DNA of 64,000 nucleotides from contig NZ_AGAV01000018.1 of the NCBI RefSeq assembly GCF_000224785.1, positions 248,001 to 312,000 of the forward strand. Reading direction: 5' to 3'. The position numbers and the translations under genes are program-made. The notes under the pieces are model-generated. The model was not told where the DNA came from. It saw nothing but the letters and a program-made list of their open reading frames with translations, and did not search any database. Shown one piece after another: positions 17,280-25,879 of the stretch; within the stretch, counting starts at the first letter, position 1; every line of letters begins with the position of its first letter. Source of the DNA: Lentibacillus jeotgali. Its GTDB lineage: Bacteria; Bacillota; Bacilli; Bacillales; Amphibacillaceae.

Positions 17280-18245
17280 ATTATTTTTGGAGATCGTAAA
17301 TTTAAATTTGGTTTGGCGGTCTTTGGCCTTGTCCTCATCATGTTTCTAGCTGCATGCGGTGGAGGTAGCGGGGAAGCAGAAAACTCCGGTTCTTCAAATG
17401 ATGAAGGCTCAGAAGAAACAAGTGAAGGACCAGAAGTGGGGCAGAAAGAATTGACCCAGCCTTACGTGGCATGGGCAAGGGAGACGGTTAGTACACATAT
17501 GCTTGGAGCACTGCTTGAAATGGTCGGCTACAATGTTGAGTTGAAACAGGTAGAGGCAGGGGCGATGTGGTCCAGTGTTGCCGATGGCTCAGCTGATTTC
17601 CATACATCCGCATGGCTGCCAGCAACACATGCTCCGTACTGGGAAAAATACAGCGAAGATATTGTTAAAGTCAAGCAAGTTCTTGATAAGGCACCATTGG
17701 CTCTGGGTGTCCCGAGCTACATGGAAGATATCAATTCAATTGAAGATTTGAAGGGTAATGAGGAACTTGGTAAGTCGGTCGACTGGACTGTTACTGGAAT
17801 TGATCCAGGAGCCGGGATTATGCAAAATACCCAAGAGGCATTTGAGGCGTATGGTCTCGACAATTGGGAACTGACATCAAGCTCAGAAGCGGCAATGCTT
17901 ACGACACTGCAGTCAGCCGCTGAGAATAAAGAGCCGATTATTGTACCGCTTTGGAAGCCGCATTGGATTTTCGGAACAATGGATTTGAAAATGCTTGAGG
18001 ATCCAAAGGAAGTCTATGGCGGAGAAGGTGACCAGATCTATACGGTAGCACGCAAAGGTTTGAAAGAAGACGCTCCAAGAGCCTACAAAGTGCTCGAGCA
18101 ATATAATGAAAACTATGATATGATTAACGAAATGATGCCGAAAGTTCATGCGGAAGATCAGGATCCTGCAAAAGTCGTTCAGGACTATATTGAGAATAAC
18201 CCTGATCAAGTTGATAAATGGCTTGAAGGCATACCAAGAGAATAA
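17280..18245 (+). CDS. Glycine betaine-type ABC substrate-binding lipoprotein (orphan), apparent AUU start
   Basis: OpuAC-like type II binding protein. The lipobox LAAC is followed by a Gly/Ser/Glu-rich linker. Conserved aromatic-bearing motifs AWARETVSTHM, TSAWLPATH and WKPHWIFGT match quaternary-amine binders. The first standard start in frame, TTG 17313, has no ribosome site and would remove the basic n-region of the signal peptide. AAGGGGG at about 17269-17275 instead points to ATT codons at 17280 or 17283, giving FGDRKFKFGLAVFGLVLIMFL before the lipobox. The coordinates use 17280. No permease or ATPase gene is adjacent, so it must serve a transporter encoded elsewhere. Probably takes part in osmoprotectant uptake. 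Confidence 0.85.
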   Translation: MIFGDRKFKFGLAVFGLVLIMFLAACGGGSGEAENSGSSNDEGSEETSEGPEVGQKELTQPYVAWARETVSTHMLGALLEMVGYNVELKQVEAGAMWSSVADGSADFHTSAWLPATHAPYWEKYSEDIVKVKQVLDKAPLALGVPSYMEDINSIEDLKGNEELGKSVDWTVTGIDPGAGIMQNTQEAFEAYGLDNWELTSSSEAAMLTTLQSAAENKEPIIVPLWKPHWIFGTMDLKMLEDPKEVYGGEGDQIYTVARKGLKEDAPRAYKVLEQYNENYDMINEMMPKVHAEDQDPAKVVQDYIENNPDQVDKWLEGIPRE

Positions 18246-18250
18246 TTAAG

Positions 18251-18288
18251 AAAAGGAACAGGGAGGTTGAAGCATTCCTGTTCCTTTA
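18251..18288 (+). terminator. Terminator of the binding-protein gene
   Basis: AAAGGAACAGGGA pairs with TTCCTGTTCCTTT over a loop of about ten bases; the T run after it is short. Confidence 0.75.
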
Positions 18289-18325
18289 TTGTTGTGATGA
18301 ATTTAAGGCTGCGCGCCGGAATTTC

Positions 18326-18575
18326 CCCGCACAAGTTGTTACAGTCGTCGCACAAGTTTGGAAGACTGTCGCACAAGTTCTTGAGTTTCCTGCTCAAGTT
18401 AAGGCCATTCCCGCACAAGTTGATGGGGTTTTCGCATAAGTTTACGACGATTCCGCACAAGTTAGTTCCCGTCTCGCACATCTCTAAAGACGTCCCGCTC
18501 AACTCCACACGTTTTCTGCACAAGCCGGAGCTATCCTCCATTTAATTTGACGATTTTCCCGCACAAATTGGCGTA
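18326..18575 (-). repeat. 21-bp-period degenerate array 2 (eleven units)
   Basis: GCACAAGTT-like cores start at 18329, 18350, 18371, 18392, 18413, 18434, 18455, 18476, 18497 and 18518, each exactly 21 bp apart, with one more at 18561. Read on the minus strand the core is AACTTGTGC, the same as arrays 5 and 6. The 11-12 bp between cores are not conserved. It lies between a terminator and the convergent FMN reductase gene. Confidence 0.9.
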
Positions 18576-18660
18576 TTTGCTTTCTCCGGACGCATTTAGA
18601 TCGGTCTTCTCCGCGTTCTAAAGCTCCTGCATGAGTTGAAGCAACACCCGTGCGCTTAAA

Positions 18661-19206
18661 TCATCCTTTATTCAGCATCTCGCTGAAATTTTTCACAGCT
18701 TTTTCTACAACGGCTAAAGTTACTTCGTCCGTCAGCTTGCCGTCTTCATCAAATTTATCATGAGCCTGTGTGATGAGAACTTCACTTTGAGAAGGTGGCA
18801 GGACACTTGCAGATAAGCCTGGAGCGCTCAATATGCGCCGTAAGTCCATTTGGGCGCGGATTGTTCCCATCAGACTGATTGATGCGCCAACAACCATGAC
18901 TGGTTTGCCGATCATCGGGCGTTCGCCGCGTGATAGCCAGTCCAGACTGTTCTTTAGGACACCTGGAACAGACCAGTTATATTCAGGTGTGGAAATAAGG
19001 ACACCGTCACATTCGGCAATTTGATTTTTAAACGTTTTGACCACCTCGGGCGGATCGAGTTCTTCTACCTGATTAAACAGTGGCAGCTTGCCGATTTTGA
19101 CAATTTCCAAATCAAAGTCATTTGCGTAACGTTCCTTGATGTTTTCCAGCAGCAAATTGTTGTACGAATCCTCACGAATACTGCCGGAGATACCTGCAAT
19201 TCGCAT
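18661..19206 (-). CDS. NADPH-dependent FMN reductase
   Basis: 181 residues with a flavodoxin-like fold. The FMN phosphate-binding loop is GSIREDSYNN at residues 7-16, and the flavin-ring region PEYNWSVPGVLKNSLDWLSR is around 94-113. It resembles the chromate/azo/quinone reductase group that makes two-electron reductions with NAD(P)H. The ATG is preceded by a GTGAGGCTGG stretch, only a weak ribosome site. Single gene, convergent with the binding-protein gene across array 2. Physiological substrate unknown; quinone or general redox protection is plausible. Confidence 0.9.
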   Translation of the reverse strand: MRIAGISGSIREDSYNNLLLENIKERYANDFDLEIVKIGKLPLFNQVEELDPPEVVKTFKNQIAECDGVLISTPEYNWSVPGVLKNSLDWLSRGERPMIGKPVMVVGASISLMGTIRAQMDLRRILSAPGLSASVLPPSQSEVLITQAHDKFDEDGKLTDEVTLAVVEKAVKNFSEMLNKG

Positions 19207-19468
19207 TTATCCAGCCTCACTTTATACAAAAGTAATAATTATTATAATTTTTATCTTATCATATCCGTTTTAGGACTAAAATACAAAGGGTTCAGGAGAA
19301 GTGAGTCTTAACATTGCAAAAGCTGAATTTTGTCATAAGAATCCTCCTCCCACCCCTCGCATATATTCAATAAGGGGCAGGTCAAATCGTTGCAATAATG
19401 TTTGAATTATGGAAAAATCAGAAATAGATACATAGACAAGTTGACCACTATTCAAGGAGTGAATGCTT

Positions 19469-20422
19469 ATGAAAATACTCGTGACTGAACTGATGTGGCA
19501 AGACGGCATTGAAGAACTCAGAAGGCTTGGTTATTCTGTTGATTACGATAGGGAGCTTAGCCGGAAAAGAGAAGAGTTGCTGAGACTGTTGCCGGATTAT
19601 GATGCTCTGATTGTACGGAATGAAACGAGGGTCGATCCTGAATTTCTTGATGCTGCGAAAAACGCCAGAGTTATCGGACGGCTTGGTGTTGGTTTGGATA
19701 ACATTGATCTGGAAGCGGCAAAAGAACGAAACATCCCGGTGATAGCTGCTAAAAATGCGAATGCCACTTCTGTTGCGGAATATGTGATGGCAGCAATGCT
19801 CGATGCATCCCGACCACTCTCTGATGCCGATGCTGATGTGCGCCGTGGAAACTGGGATCGCAAGTTTTTCACGGGCTATGAGTTGAATAAGCGGACACTT
19901 GGACTTGTCGGAATGGGCGAAATTGCAAACCGTGTAGCCAGGAGGGCAAAAGCGTTTGGCATGGATGTCATTGGCTATGACCCGTTCGTTGCGCCTTTTG
20001 ATCATGTCCTGGCGGAGACGGGAGTCCGTCCGGCGGAGACACTTGATGAACTGCTCAGCGAATCGGATTTTGTCTCAGTCCATGTTCCGTTGACCAAAGC
20101 AACTAAACATATGATCAACAAAGACAATTTTCCACTGATGAAATCGCATGCCTACGTGATCAATTCAGCCAGAGGCGGTATTGTCCATGAACAGGATCTG
20201 ATTGAGGCGGTTCAGTCGGAACAGATTGCCGGTGCGTACCTTGACGTGCTTGAAAAGGAACCGGTTGAGAAGGATTCACCGCTTGCTCGTGAAGAATCCA
20301 TCCGGTTATCCCCGCACATTGCCGGTTTGACCGATGAAGCGCAGTCCCGGACAGCCATGCTGATCGCACAGGAAGTTGACAGAGTGCTGAACGGCGGTAA
20401 ATCGATTTGTGCCGTGGTGTGA
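19469..20422 (+). CDS. D-isomer-specific 2-hydroxyacid dehydrogenase
   Basis: 317 residues from the ATG at 19469, nine bases after AGGAG; the earlier ATG at 19463 is only three bases from it. Phosphoglycerate dehydrogenase-like family. The NAD motif is GLVGMGEIANRVA (about 150-162), the catalytic Arg is in NSARGGIV (about 232-239), the Glu region is DVLEKEP, and the His is in SPHIAG (about 282-287). It lacks the C-terminal ACT/serine-sensing domain of SerA, so it is more likely a general 2-ketoacid reductase such as glyoxylate or hydroxypyruvate reductase. The convergent neighbour is an RraA-like protein, a pairing seen with organic-acid catabolism. Confidence 0.9.
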   Translation: MKILVTELMWQDGIEELRRLGYSVDYDRELSRKREELLRLLPDYDALIVRNETRVDPEFLDAAKNARVIGRLGVGLDNIDLEAAKERNIPVIAAKNANATSVAEYVMAAMLDASRPLSDADADVRRGNWDRKFFTGYELNKRTLGLVGMGEIANRVARRAKAFGMDVIGYDPFVAPFDHVLAETGVRPAETLDELLSESDFVSVHVPLTKATKHMINKDNFPLMKSHAYVINSARGGIVHEQDLIEAVQSEQIAGAYLDVLEKEPVEKDSPLAREESIRLSPHIAGLTDEAQSRTAMLIAQEVDRVLNGGKSICAVV

Positions 20423-20445
20423 AGTTAAAACAGTTGTAAAGCAGG

Positions 20446-20481
20446 AAATCCATCTGCCTTTCTAAGGGCGGATGGATTTAT
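20446..20481. terminator. Bidirectional terminator hairpin
   Basis: AAATCCATCTGCC pairs with GGGCGGATGGATTT (G-T pairs allowed) between the convergent dehydrogenase and RraA-like genes. Confidence 0.8.
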
Positions 20482-20505
20482 AAATTTCGTGAATCAAACT
20501 ACCGC

Positions 20506-20985
20506 TTAAATCAGCTTTCTCTCTGAAATAACAATTCCGTCTTCATCAGCATATGCAAAATTCCCAGGTTCCCACTCTACTTCTCCAAATGTCAGGGTGA
20601 TATCCTTTTCACCTTCTCCATTTTTGTTGCTTTTTAGGGGGTTTGTTCCAAGCGCAAGGAGACCGACGTCCATTTGGGCAATATCTGCGGAGTCGCGGAT
20701 GCATCCATAAATAATAACCCCCGCAAGATTGCGGTCTTTTATGATGCTGGCAAGGCGATCACCTAGTAATGCACAATTCCTGGATGCTCCACCATCCACA
20801 ATAAGGATATGACCTTCTGGAATTGTCTCAAGTGATTCTCTTACAAGTACATTATCCTCCCGCACTTTAACAGTGGAAATCGGGCCGGCGAATGCTTTTT
20901 TCATTCCATAGGAAATAAACGGTTGATTGCAGATAGCTAATTCTTTTGAATAGTCATCACATAAATCTGTCGTTTTAAAACGCAT
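20506..20985 (-). CDS. RraA-like family protein (putative 4-hydroxy-4-methyl-2-oxoglutarate aldolase fold)
   Basis: 159 residues from the ATG at 20985 with AAAGGATGG upstream; the longer frame adds 23 non-conserved residues. Single-domain RraA fold. Family marks are TTDLCDDY at the N-terminus, ILVVDGG-like (HILIVDGGAS), and GVIIYGCIRDSADI, which contains the Gly-x-x-R-D metal/substrate motif of HMG/CHA aldolases. These proteins are either oxaloacetate/HMG aldolases or RNase E inhibitors; in Bacilli an aldolase or decarboxylase role is more plausible because RNase E is absent. Substrate uncertain. Confidence 0.88.
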   Translation of the reverse strand: MRFKTTDLCDDYSKELAICNQPFISYGMKKAFAGPISTVKVREDNVLVRESLETIPEGHILIVDGGASRNCALLGDRLASIIKDRNLAGVIIYGCIRDSADIAQMDVGLLALGTNPLKSNKNGEGEKDITLTFGEVEWEPGNFAYADEDGIVISERKLI

Positions 20986-21147
20986 ATTCTGCCATCCTTT
21001 TAACGAATTATAATAGTGGATTACTTTTTTCAAACTTATCCGATATTTATACATCTGTCAAGACGGCTTGCTTATTCCTTTGAATAGACTCAATACTGGT
21101 GTAAGCGATTCGTTTCATCGGAAGGAAAAAGCCTAACGGCAGACTTT

Positions 21148-22692
21148 CTATCCCCGCCTATCCCTGTCAATCACACTCATTGGACGCATCATGTCATAAT
21201 CCTCATGCTCGAGTATATGGCAATGCCACACGTAGTCACCTGGAAATGGCCCGAATTTAGCGATAACGCGTGTGAATTGCCCTGCTGGTGCTGCCACGGT
21301 GTCTTTCCAGCCTTTTTCATTTGCTTTTGGTGGTTCTTGCGGGCCTGTGAACATAATATTCCCATCTTTGTTATAACGGTCAAGGTCGAATGGCTGCCGG
21401 TCCAGAACTTGGAATTGAATCAGATGAATATGAATGGGGTGGGTAAAGTTTGTGACATTGATGAATGACCAGACTTCGGTTGAGCCCAGTTTAGGCGTTT
21501 CTGTAACAGGGTCCACCCATTTTTTATTATTCAGCAGTAATAATGGCCGGCCGAGGCTGTCAGTCGAACCGACAAGTTTCAAGTTTCGAATACGCTGGAT
21601 ATTATTTTGCCTGAGTGAAGGGATACGTGTTAAATTCCGGGGGATTCTGCTTCTGTCTTCAGATGATAAAGGCAGACTGACGTTAAATTGCATGACATCA
21701 TCTGTTTCGTCTTCAGGGTCGGCATCTGGTCCAAGGTTATTTTTCAATGGAATGGTTTCCCCTTCATGATCGGAAAAATCGATGATCACATCAAACCGCT
21801 CGGCCGATTCAATGGCTAAATTATCTAGTTTGGCAGTTTTCTGTATTAAACCGCCATCTGACCCGATTTGATAAAATGACTGGCCTGAATCAAGGTAAAG
21901 TTGATAAGCACGTGTGTTGGCGGCATTCAAGATACGGAAGCGGTATTTTCGCGGCTCCACCTCCAAATACGGCCATATCTTCCCATTTACGACGTTTGTT
22001 TCACCATTAAAGAATGGTCTAATGGACGGATTTGGCCAGTTTTCCTGAGGGTCATCCGGCTGTGACGGGTAGAACAGGTCGCCATTATCATGAAATGATC
22101 TATCCATGATAATAAGCGGGATTTCATAGTCGCCTGAAGGGAGCTTCATAAATCTTTCCTGTTCATCCCGGATAATATACATACCTGCCAGGCCGGCATA
22201 AACGTTCAGTCTGGTAATGCCCATCGCATGGTCGTGATACCATAGTGTGGCGCCGCGCTGGCTGTTGGGATAATGATAGACCCCGGTTTTAAATTCAGGC
22301 CCTGTTTTCCGGAAGTCTCTCGTATACCATGCTTCAGGATATCCGTCACTTTCCGGTTTTGTCTCACTGCCATGCAAATGTGTAACGGTGCGGACTTCTG
22401 GGAGTTTATCAAGATGATGAAACGATTTGTCAATCGGCAAAATATGTTTGTCTGGAAGCTTGTTTTCCCACTTTAACTGAATCGGTTCACCGTGATTGAC
22501 ATCGATGACAGGGCCGGGAAATTGACCATTGTAGCCCCACAGCCGTGTCGGTCTTAAATCACGGTGCATCTTGTGGCGGAATTCCCTCATCTGCACTTCA
22601 TAATACGCCTCATTTTTGTCCTTGTGAACTGGTTTTAATGTTTTTGGTATCGGCAAGGCATCCACAAATTTTTTAAGCTTTTTGTTCAACAT
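21148..22692 (-). CDS. cotA: Multicopper oxidase, CotA-type spore laccase
   Basis: 514 residues from the ATG at 22692 with AAGGGG six bases upstream, matching the usual CotA length of about 513. Three cupredoxin domains and all four copper-binding blocks are present: HLHGSE, WYHDHAMG, HPIHIHLIQF and WHCHILEHEDYDMM, the last holding the Cys and axial Met of the T1 copper. No signal peptide. CotA sits in the outer spore coat, oxidises phenolics or bilirubin, and contributes brown pigment and UV/peroxide resistance. Its presence supports an endospore-forming host. Confidence 0.94.
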   Translation of the reverse strand: MLNKKLKKFVDALPIPKTLKPVHKDKNEAYYEVQMREFRHKMHRDLRPTRLWGYNGQFPGPVIDVNHGEPIQLKWENKLPDKHILPIDKSFHHLDKLPEVRTVTHLHGSETKPESDGYPEAWYTRDFRKTGPEFKTGVYHYPNSQRGATLWYHDHAMGITRLNVYAGLAGMYIIRDEQERFMKLPSGDYEIPLIIMDRSFHDNGDLFYPSQPDDPQENWPNPSIRPFFNGETNVVNGKIWPYLEVEPRKYRFRILNAANTRAYQLYLDSGQSFYQIGSDGGLIQKTAKLDNLAIESAERFDVIIDFSDHEGETIPLKNNLGPDADPEDETDDVMQFNVSLPLSSEDRSRIPRNLTRIPSLRQNNIQRIRNLKLVGSTDSLGRPLLLLNNKKWVDPVTETPKLGSTEVWSFINVTNFTHPIHIHLIQFQVLDRQPFDLDRYNKDGNIMFTGPQEPPKANEKGWKDTVAAPAGQFTRVIAKFGPFPGDYVWHCHILEHEDYDMMRPMSVIDRDRRG

Positions 22693-22807
22693 GTTCAACC
22701 CCTTCAAATGTGCATTTATAATAGTAAATGTTTGAAAGGGGAAAATTGCAATGGGCGAAAGAAGCAAAAAAAGAGAGAAGGCAACAGACACCTTGTCTCA
22801 TGATTCA

Positions 22808-23674
22808 CTACGACGAAGTCCACGACCCGCCATTAATATGAATCGCCTGTCCGGTCATGTAGGAAGACTCATCTGCTGCAAGCATAACGTAGGCCCAGGC
22901 ATGTTCGGAGGGCTGGCCGGGTCTTTCCATTAAACTGTCCTGTCCAAACGTTTCAACCCCATCCTCATTGAATGAAGACGGAATCAGCGGTGTCCATACC
23001 GGACCGGGAGCTACCGCGTTTGCTCGGATGCCTTTTTTGGCCAGGCTTTGCGCAATGCTTCGTGTGAACGCTGTGACGGCACCTTTTGTTGCGGAATAAT
23101 CCATAAAAATCGGGTTGCCGCGGTACGCATTAATGGATGATGTGCTGATGATCGCATCACCTTTTTGCATGTGACGGACTGCTGCTTTTGTTGTATAAAA
23201 ATGGGAAAAGAAGTTGGTTCGGAAAACTTCCTCAAATTGCTCGGAAGAAATGTCCAGTAAATCTTCGCGTACTTATTGAATGGCGGCGTTATTCACCAAT
23301 ATATTCAGCTTGCCGAATGCTTCCACAGTCTTTTCCACGATATCGATGCAATGTTGATCATCTTTAACATCACCGGGCAGCAAGAGACATTGCGCACCTT
23401 CTGCTTCAACCATCTCCTTTGTTTCTTCGGCATCGTTATGTTCATCCAAATAGGAAATTGCCACATTGGCGCCTTCTTTGGCGTATAGTATGGAAACGGC
23501 ACGTCCGATGCCACTGTCACCGCCTGTTATTAAGGCACTTTTTCCTTGCAGTTTTCCCGTGCCCTGGTATTCTGTCGGCTGGGCGGGACGCGGAGTCATA
23601 TCCGATTCAATCCCGGGCTGCTTGATCTGTTTTTGTCTCGGGGTGCTTCCATTCTGCATATTTCTTGGATCCAT
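22808..23674 (-). pseudogene. Short-chain dehydrogenase of the YhdF/YhxC type, interrupted by one in-frame stop
   Basis: The frame encodes a full 288-residue SDR: an N-terminal extension rich in Gln/Pro, the NAD(P) motif TGGDSGIGRA, NNAAIQ, the catalytic SSINAYRGN...YSATKGA block, and the C-terminal GQAIHINGG. Codon 134 is TAA (23273-23275) right after NNAAIQ, where relatives have a tyrosine. The reading frame is otherwise intact on both sides (VREDLLDISSEQFEEVF continues the homology). A single base change of TAT/TAC to TAA explains it. Relatives are general-stress oxidoreductases. Either a fresh nonsense mutation or a sequencing error; an SDR split in two is unlikely because the second piece lacks a start and ribosome site. 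Confidence 0.88.
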
Positions 23675-23985
23675 AAATGACAGCCTCCTTAATCTCGGTA
23701 CTATATTATCCTGCCTTAACGGTCAGTAACCCGCCAAACAACGGCGGGTTACTGCTCGTAAATATCTGAAGGGAAAATCATCCCACTGAATGAAGTTTTA
23801 CTCTATATAAAGGATAACCGTTTTGTTTCATAAAAAAACATGAAGTTAGGACAGAGAGTTTGACACTGTCTTCAATTTGCCCTTAAAAAATTAGTGATAT
23901 TGTGAGATAATATGACAATGTACGACTAGATTTAAAGATTCGTTTAAAAAGATGCTAAACAGATAATCTATCGGGGGACGAGAAA
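23675..23985. other. Divergent control region between the SDR and LCP genes
   Basis: 311 bp with no gene. It contains the SDR ribosome site (AAGGAGG on the minus strand), a perfect 12-bp inverted repeat at 23724-23754 and AT-rich promoter-like sequence before the LCP gene. Confidence 0.6.
23724..23754. repeat. Perfect 12-bp inverted repeat
   Basis: CAGTAACCCGCC and GGCGGGTTACTG flank a 7-base loop AAACAAC. No T tract on either side and no gene ends here, so it is not a standard terminator. It lies upstream of the SDR promoter region. Confidence 0.7.
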
Positions 23986-24915
23986 GTGAATGAAAAGAGA
24001 ATAGATCGAAAAAGACCAAAAAGACGCTGGCTGAAAATAACAATAGCTGCTATGGCTGTACTGGTTGCCGGCATTGGAGTTTACGCTGTTTCCATCTATG
24101 GCAATGCCAAGGACACGGTGAATGAGGAGATGCATGAACCGGTTGATTCGATTGACCGTAAGACCACACAGAAAAAAATGGAAGCATCCAAGCCGTTGAA
24201 TATACTGTTGCTTGGTGTGGATGAGCGTGAACATGACAGTGGACGGTCGGATGCCATGATGGTGCTGTCATTGAATCCAAAAGATGACTCGATGCAACTT
24301 GTCAGCATTCCGCGTGACACACGAACGACGATCGTAGGCAAGGGGTTCAAGGATAAAATCAATCATGCGTACGCATTCGGCGGCAGTGATATGTCCGTTG
24401 CGACAGTCGAAAATTTCCTGGATATCGAGCTGGATCACTATGTCCGCATGAATATGGAAGGACTTAAGGAACTGGTCGATAAGCTTGGTACGATCACTGT
24501 CGATAACGAAATTGCCTGGAATGATGGAGAGTATAATTTTAGTCCGGGTTCTGTTGAGATGGACGGAGAGAAGACGATGGCTTATGTCCGTATGCGTAAA
24601 CAGGATCCAAATGGTGACTTTGGGCGGAACGAACGCCAGAGGAAAGTTATTCAGGGGATTATTGAGCGCGGTGCCTCAATTGGTTCGGTCACGAAAATTA
24701 ATGATTACATCGATGTTCTCGGGAACAATATGAAAACCAATATGGATTTTGACGATATGAAAAAATTGTTTAACGGTTACCGTAATACCCGGAAAAATAT
24801 TGCGAGCTATCAGATGAAAGGCAGCGGAACGAATATAGAGGGTATTTATTATCTGATGGTATCCGATGATGAAGTTGAAAAAGTCCATGGCATGATCAGT
24901 AAGGAGAAGTCATGA
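23986..24915 (+). CDS. LytR-CpsA-Psr (LCP) family cell-wall ligase
   Basis: 309 residues from a GTG start. A basic cytoplasmic N-terminus (KRPKRRWLK) leads into one transmembrane helix (about 19-39), so the protein is anchored with its catalytic domain outside. The LCP domain spans about 72-225, with NILLLGVDER, the polyprenyl-phosphate contact arginines in SIPRDTR and the MRKQDPNGDFGRNERQR block. LCP enzymes transfer wall teichoic acid or other glycopolymers from the lipid carrier to peptidoglycan. The protein resembles TagT/U/V of Bacillus, but which paralogue cannot be told. Single gene with its own terminator. Confidence 0.93.
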   Translation: MNEKRIDRKRPKRRWLKITIAAMAVLVAGIGVYAVSIYGNAKDTVNEEMHEPVDSIDRKTTQKKMEASKPLNILLLGVDEREHDSGRSDAMMVLSLNPKDDSMQLVSIPRDTRTTIVGKGFKDKINHAYAFGGSDMSVATVENFLDIELDHYVRMNMEGLKELVDKLGTITVDNEIAWNDGEYNFSPGSVEMDGEKTMAYVRMRKQDPNGDFGRNERQRKVIQGIIERGASIGSVTKINDYIDVLGNNMKTNMDFDDMKKLFNGYRNTRKNIASYQMKGSGTNIEGIYYLMVSDDEVEKVHGMISKEKS

Positions 24916-24928
24916 TATCTATGAAAAG

Positions 24929-24964
24929 ACGTATGTCGCAATTTTAGCGGCGTGCGTTTTTTTA
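24929..24964 (+). terminator. Terminator of the LCP gene
   Basis: ACGTATGTCGC pairs with GCGGCGTGCGT (several G-T pairs) around AATTTTA and is followed by a long T tract. Confidence 0.8.
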
Positions 24965-25085
24965 TTTTTCTCGTCAGAATTAATGGAGAAAATCACCCTT
25001 CCCGATACAATTTTAAGCCGTTTAACATCATGCGCCACGGGAATAAATTAAAACACAGTTCTTATCGTGAAGTAGGTGGATTATA

Positions 25086-25505
25086 ATGAAGCGGGTATTG
25101 AAGTTGAGTATAATTGGAATTGTGGCCGGCATTATTCTTCTCGTTTTATTAAAAATTGTCCAGGTTGTTACAGGCAGTCAGGCTTATGTATTGTTGTTTA
25201 ATACGGATTATATTCCTATGATGCCGGACTGGGGACCGGCGAATTTCGGTGGGGTTGCATTTCATTTTGTGTTTTGCATCGTCAGTGTTGTCGCGCTATT
25301 TTATATACTCAAACTATTTCGGCTTGAACGGTCGATGTTAGTTTATTTTGCTATTTACACGGGTGGCAGCGCGATTTTATATGCATTAACGGGGTTAACC
25401 GATCGCCCGCCAGTGGTAATGGATCTGATGGCTTGGACGTACTGGACAGTCGCACATGCTGTTTATGCTCTTACAGTTGGTTCGTTCATTAAGCATTGGG
25501 TTTAA
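25086..25505 (+). CDS. Small conserved membrane protein, unknown function
   Basis: 139 residues with four hydrophobic helices (about 5-27, 58-77, 85-105 and 115-135) and a short aromatic-rich outside loop (NTDYIPMMPDWGPANFGG). The ATG follows GGTGGATTATA. I do not recognise a characterised family; the length and helix count resemble YagU-like or other four-helix inner-membrane proteins of Bacilli. Basic residues at the N-terminus suggest a cytoplasmic N-end. No operon partner. Confidence 0.8.
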   Translation: MKRVLKLSIIGIVAGIILLVLLKIVQVVTGSQAYVLLFNTDYIPMMPDWGPANFGGVAFHFVFCIVSVVALFYILKLFRLERSMLVYFAIYTGGSAILYALTGLTDRPPVVMDLMAWTYWTVAHAVYALTVGSFIKHWV

Positions 25506-25525
25506 CACTTAGGGGGGAACATATT

Positions 25526-25568
25526 AAAACCCTCAGACCCCAGAGCGAACGGCTGAGGCAGGAGGGTT
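25526..25568 (-). terminator. Terminator of the small charged protein gene
   Basis: On the minus strand AACCCTCC...GAGGGTT with an inner CCTCAG/CTGAGG pairing, followed by TTTTAAT. Confidence 0.65.
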
Positions 25569-25586
25569 ATCAACTGTTGCGTTGAA

Positions 25587-25781
25587 CTATTTTGAATCGT
25601 TTTGGTCGTTTTTATGCTTTCGCTTATTCTTTGGCGGTTGCTTGGATTTGAATTTTTTCTTCTCATCTTTTAATTCCTCTTTTAAATCTTCGTCAGGCGG
25701 CTCGTCCATGAACTTTTTCTGCTCTTCAAACTCTTCACGAGCAGTTTTAGTCCTAGTCGAATCATCTGATTTCTTGTTCAC
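25587..25781 (-). CDS. Small, highly charged hypothetical protein
   Basis: 64 residues from a GTG at 25781 with GGGGTG seven bases upstream; the longer open frame upstream runs out of the AT-rich leader and is rejected. The protein is almost entirely Lys, Glu, Asp, Arg and Gln, with an acidic middle (MDEPPDEDLKEELKDE) and a basic tail (KPPKNKRKHKND-like). No hydrophobic core, so probably disordered. Possibly a spore or nucleic-acid-associated small protein; family not recognised. A terminator follows. Confidence 0.6.
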   Translation of the reverse strand: MNKKSDDSTRTKTAREEFEEQKKFMDEPPDEDLKEELKDEKKKFKSKQPPKNKRKHKNDQNDSK

Positions 25782-25879
25782 ATTTTCACCCCGCACAAAG
25801 GTTTTATTTGTGTTTTGCCTGCTTTGAGCTTTTATAAACATGATGCGACTTTTGTGTAAATCGGAAACACTTTGAGAAA

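Noticed and set aside
18206-18545. Cys/Leu-rich repeat ORFs on both strands over array 2
   Set aside because: Same artefact of the 21-bp period; no start signals.
22751-22933. 60-residue basic ORF opposite the SDR pseudogene
   Set aside because: It overlaps real SDR coding sequence and has composition of a shadow frame.
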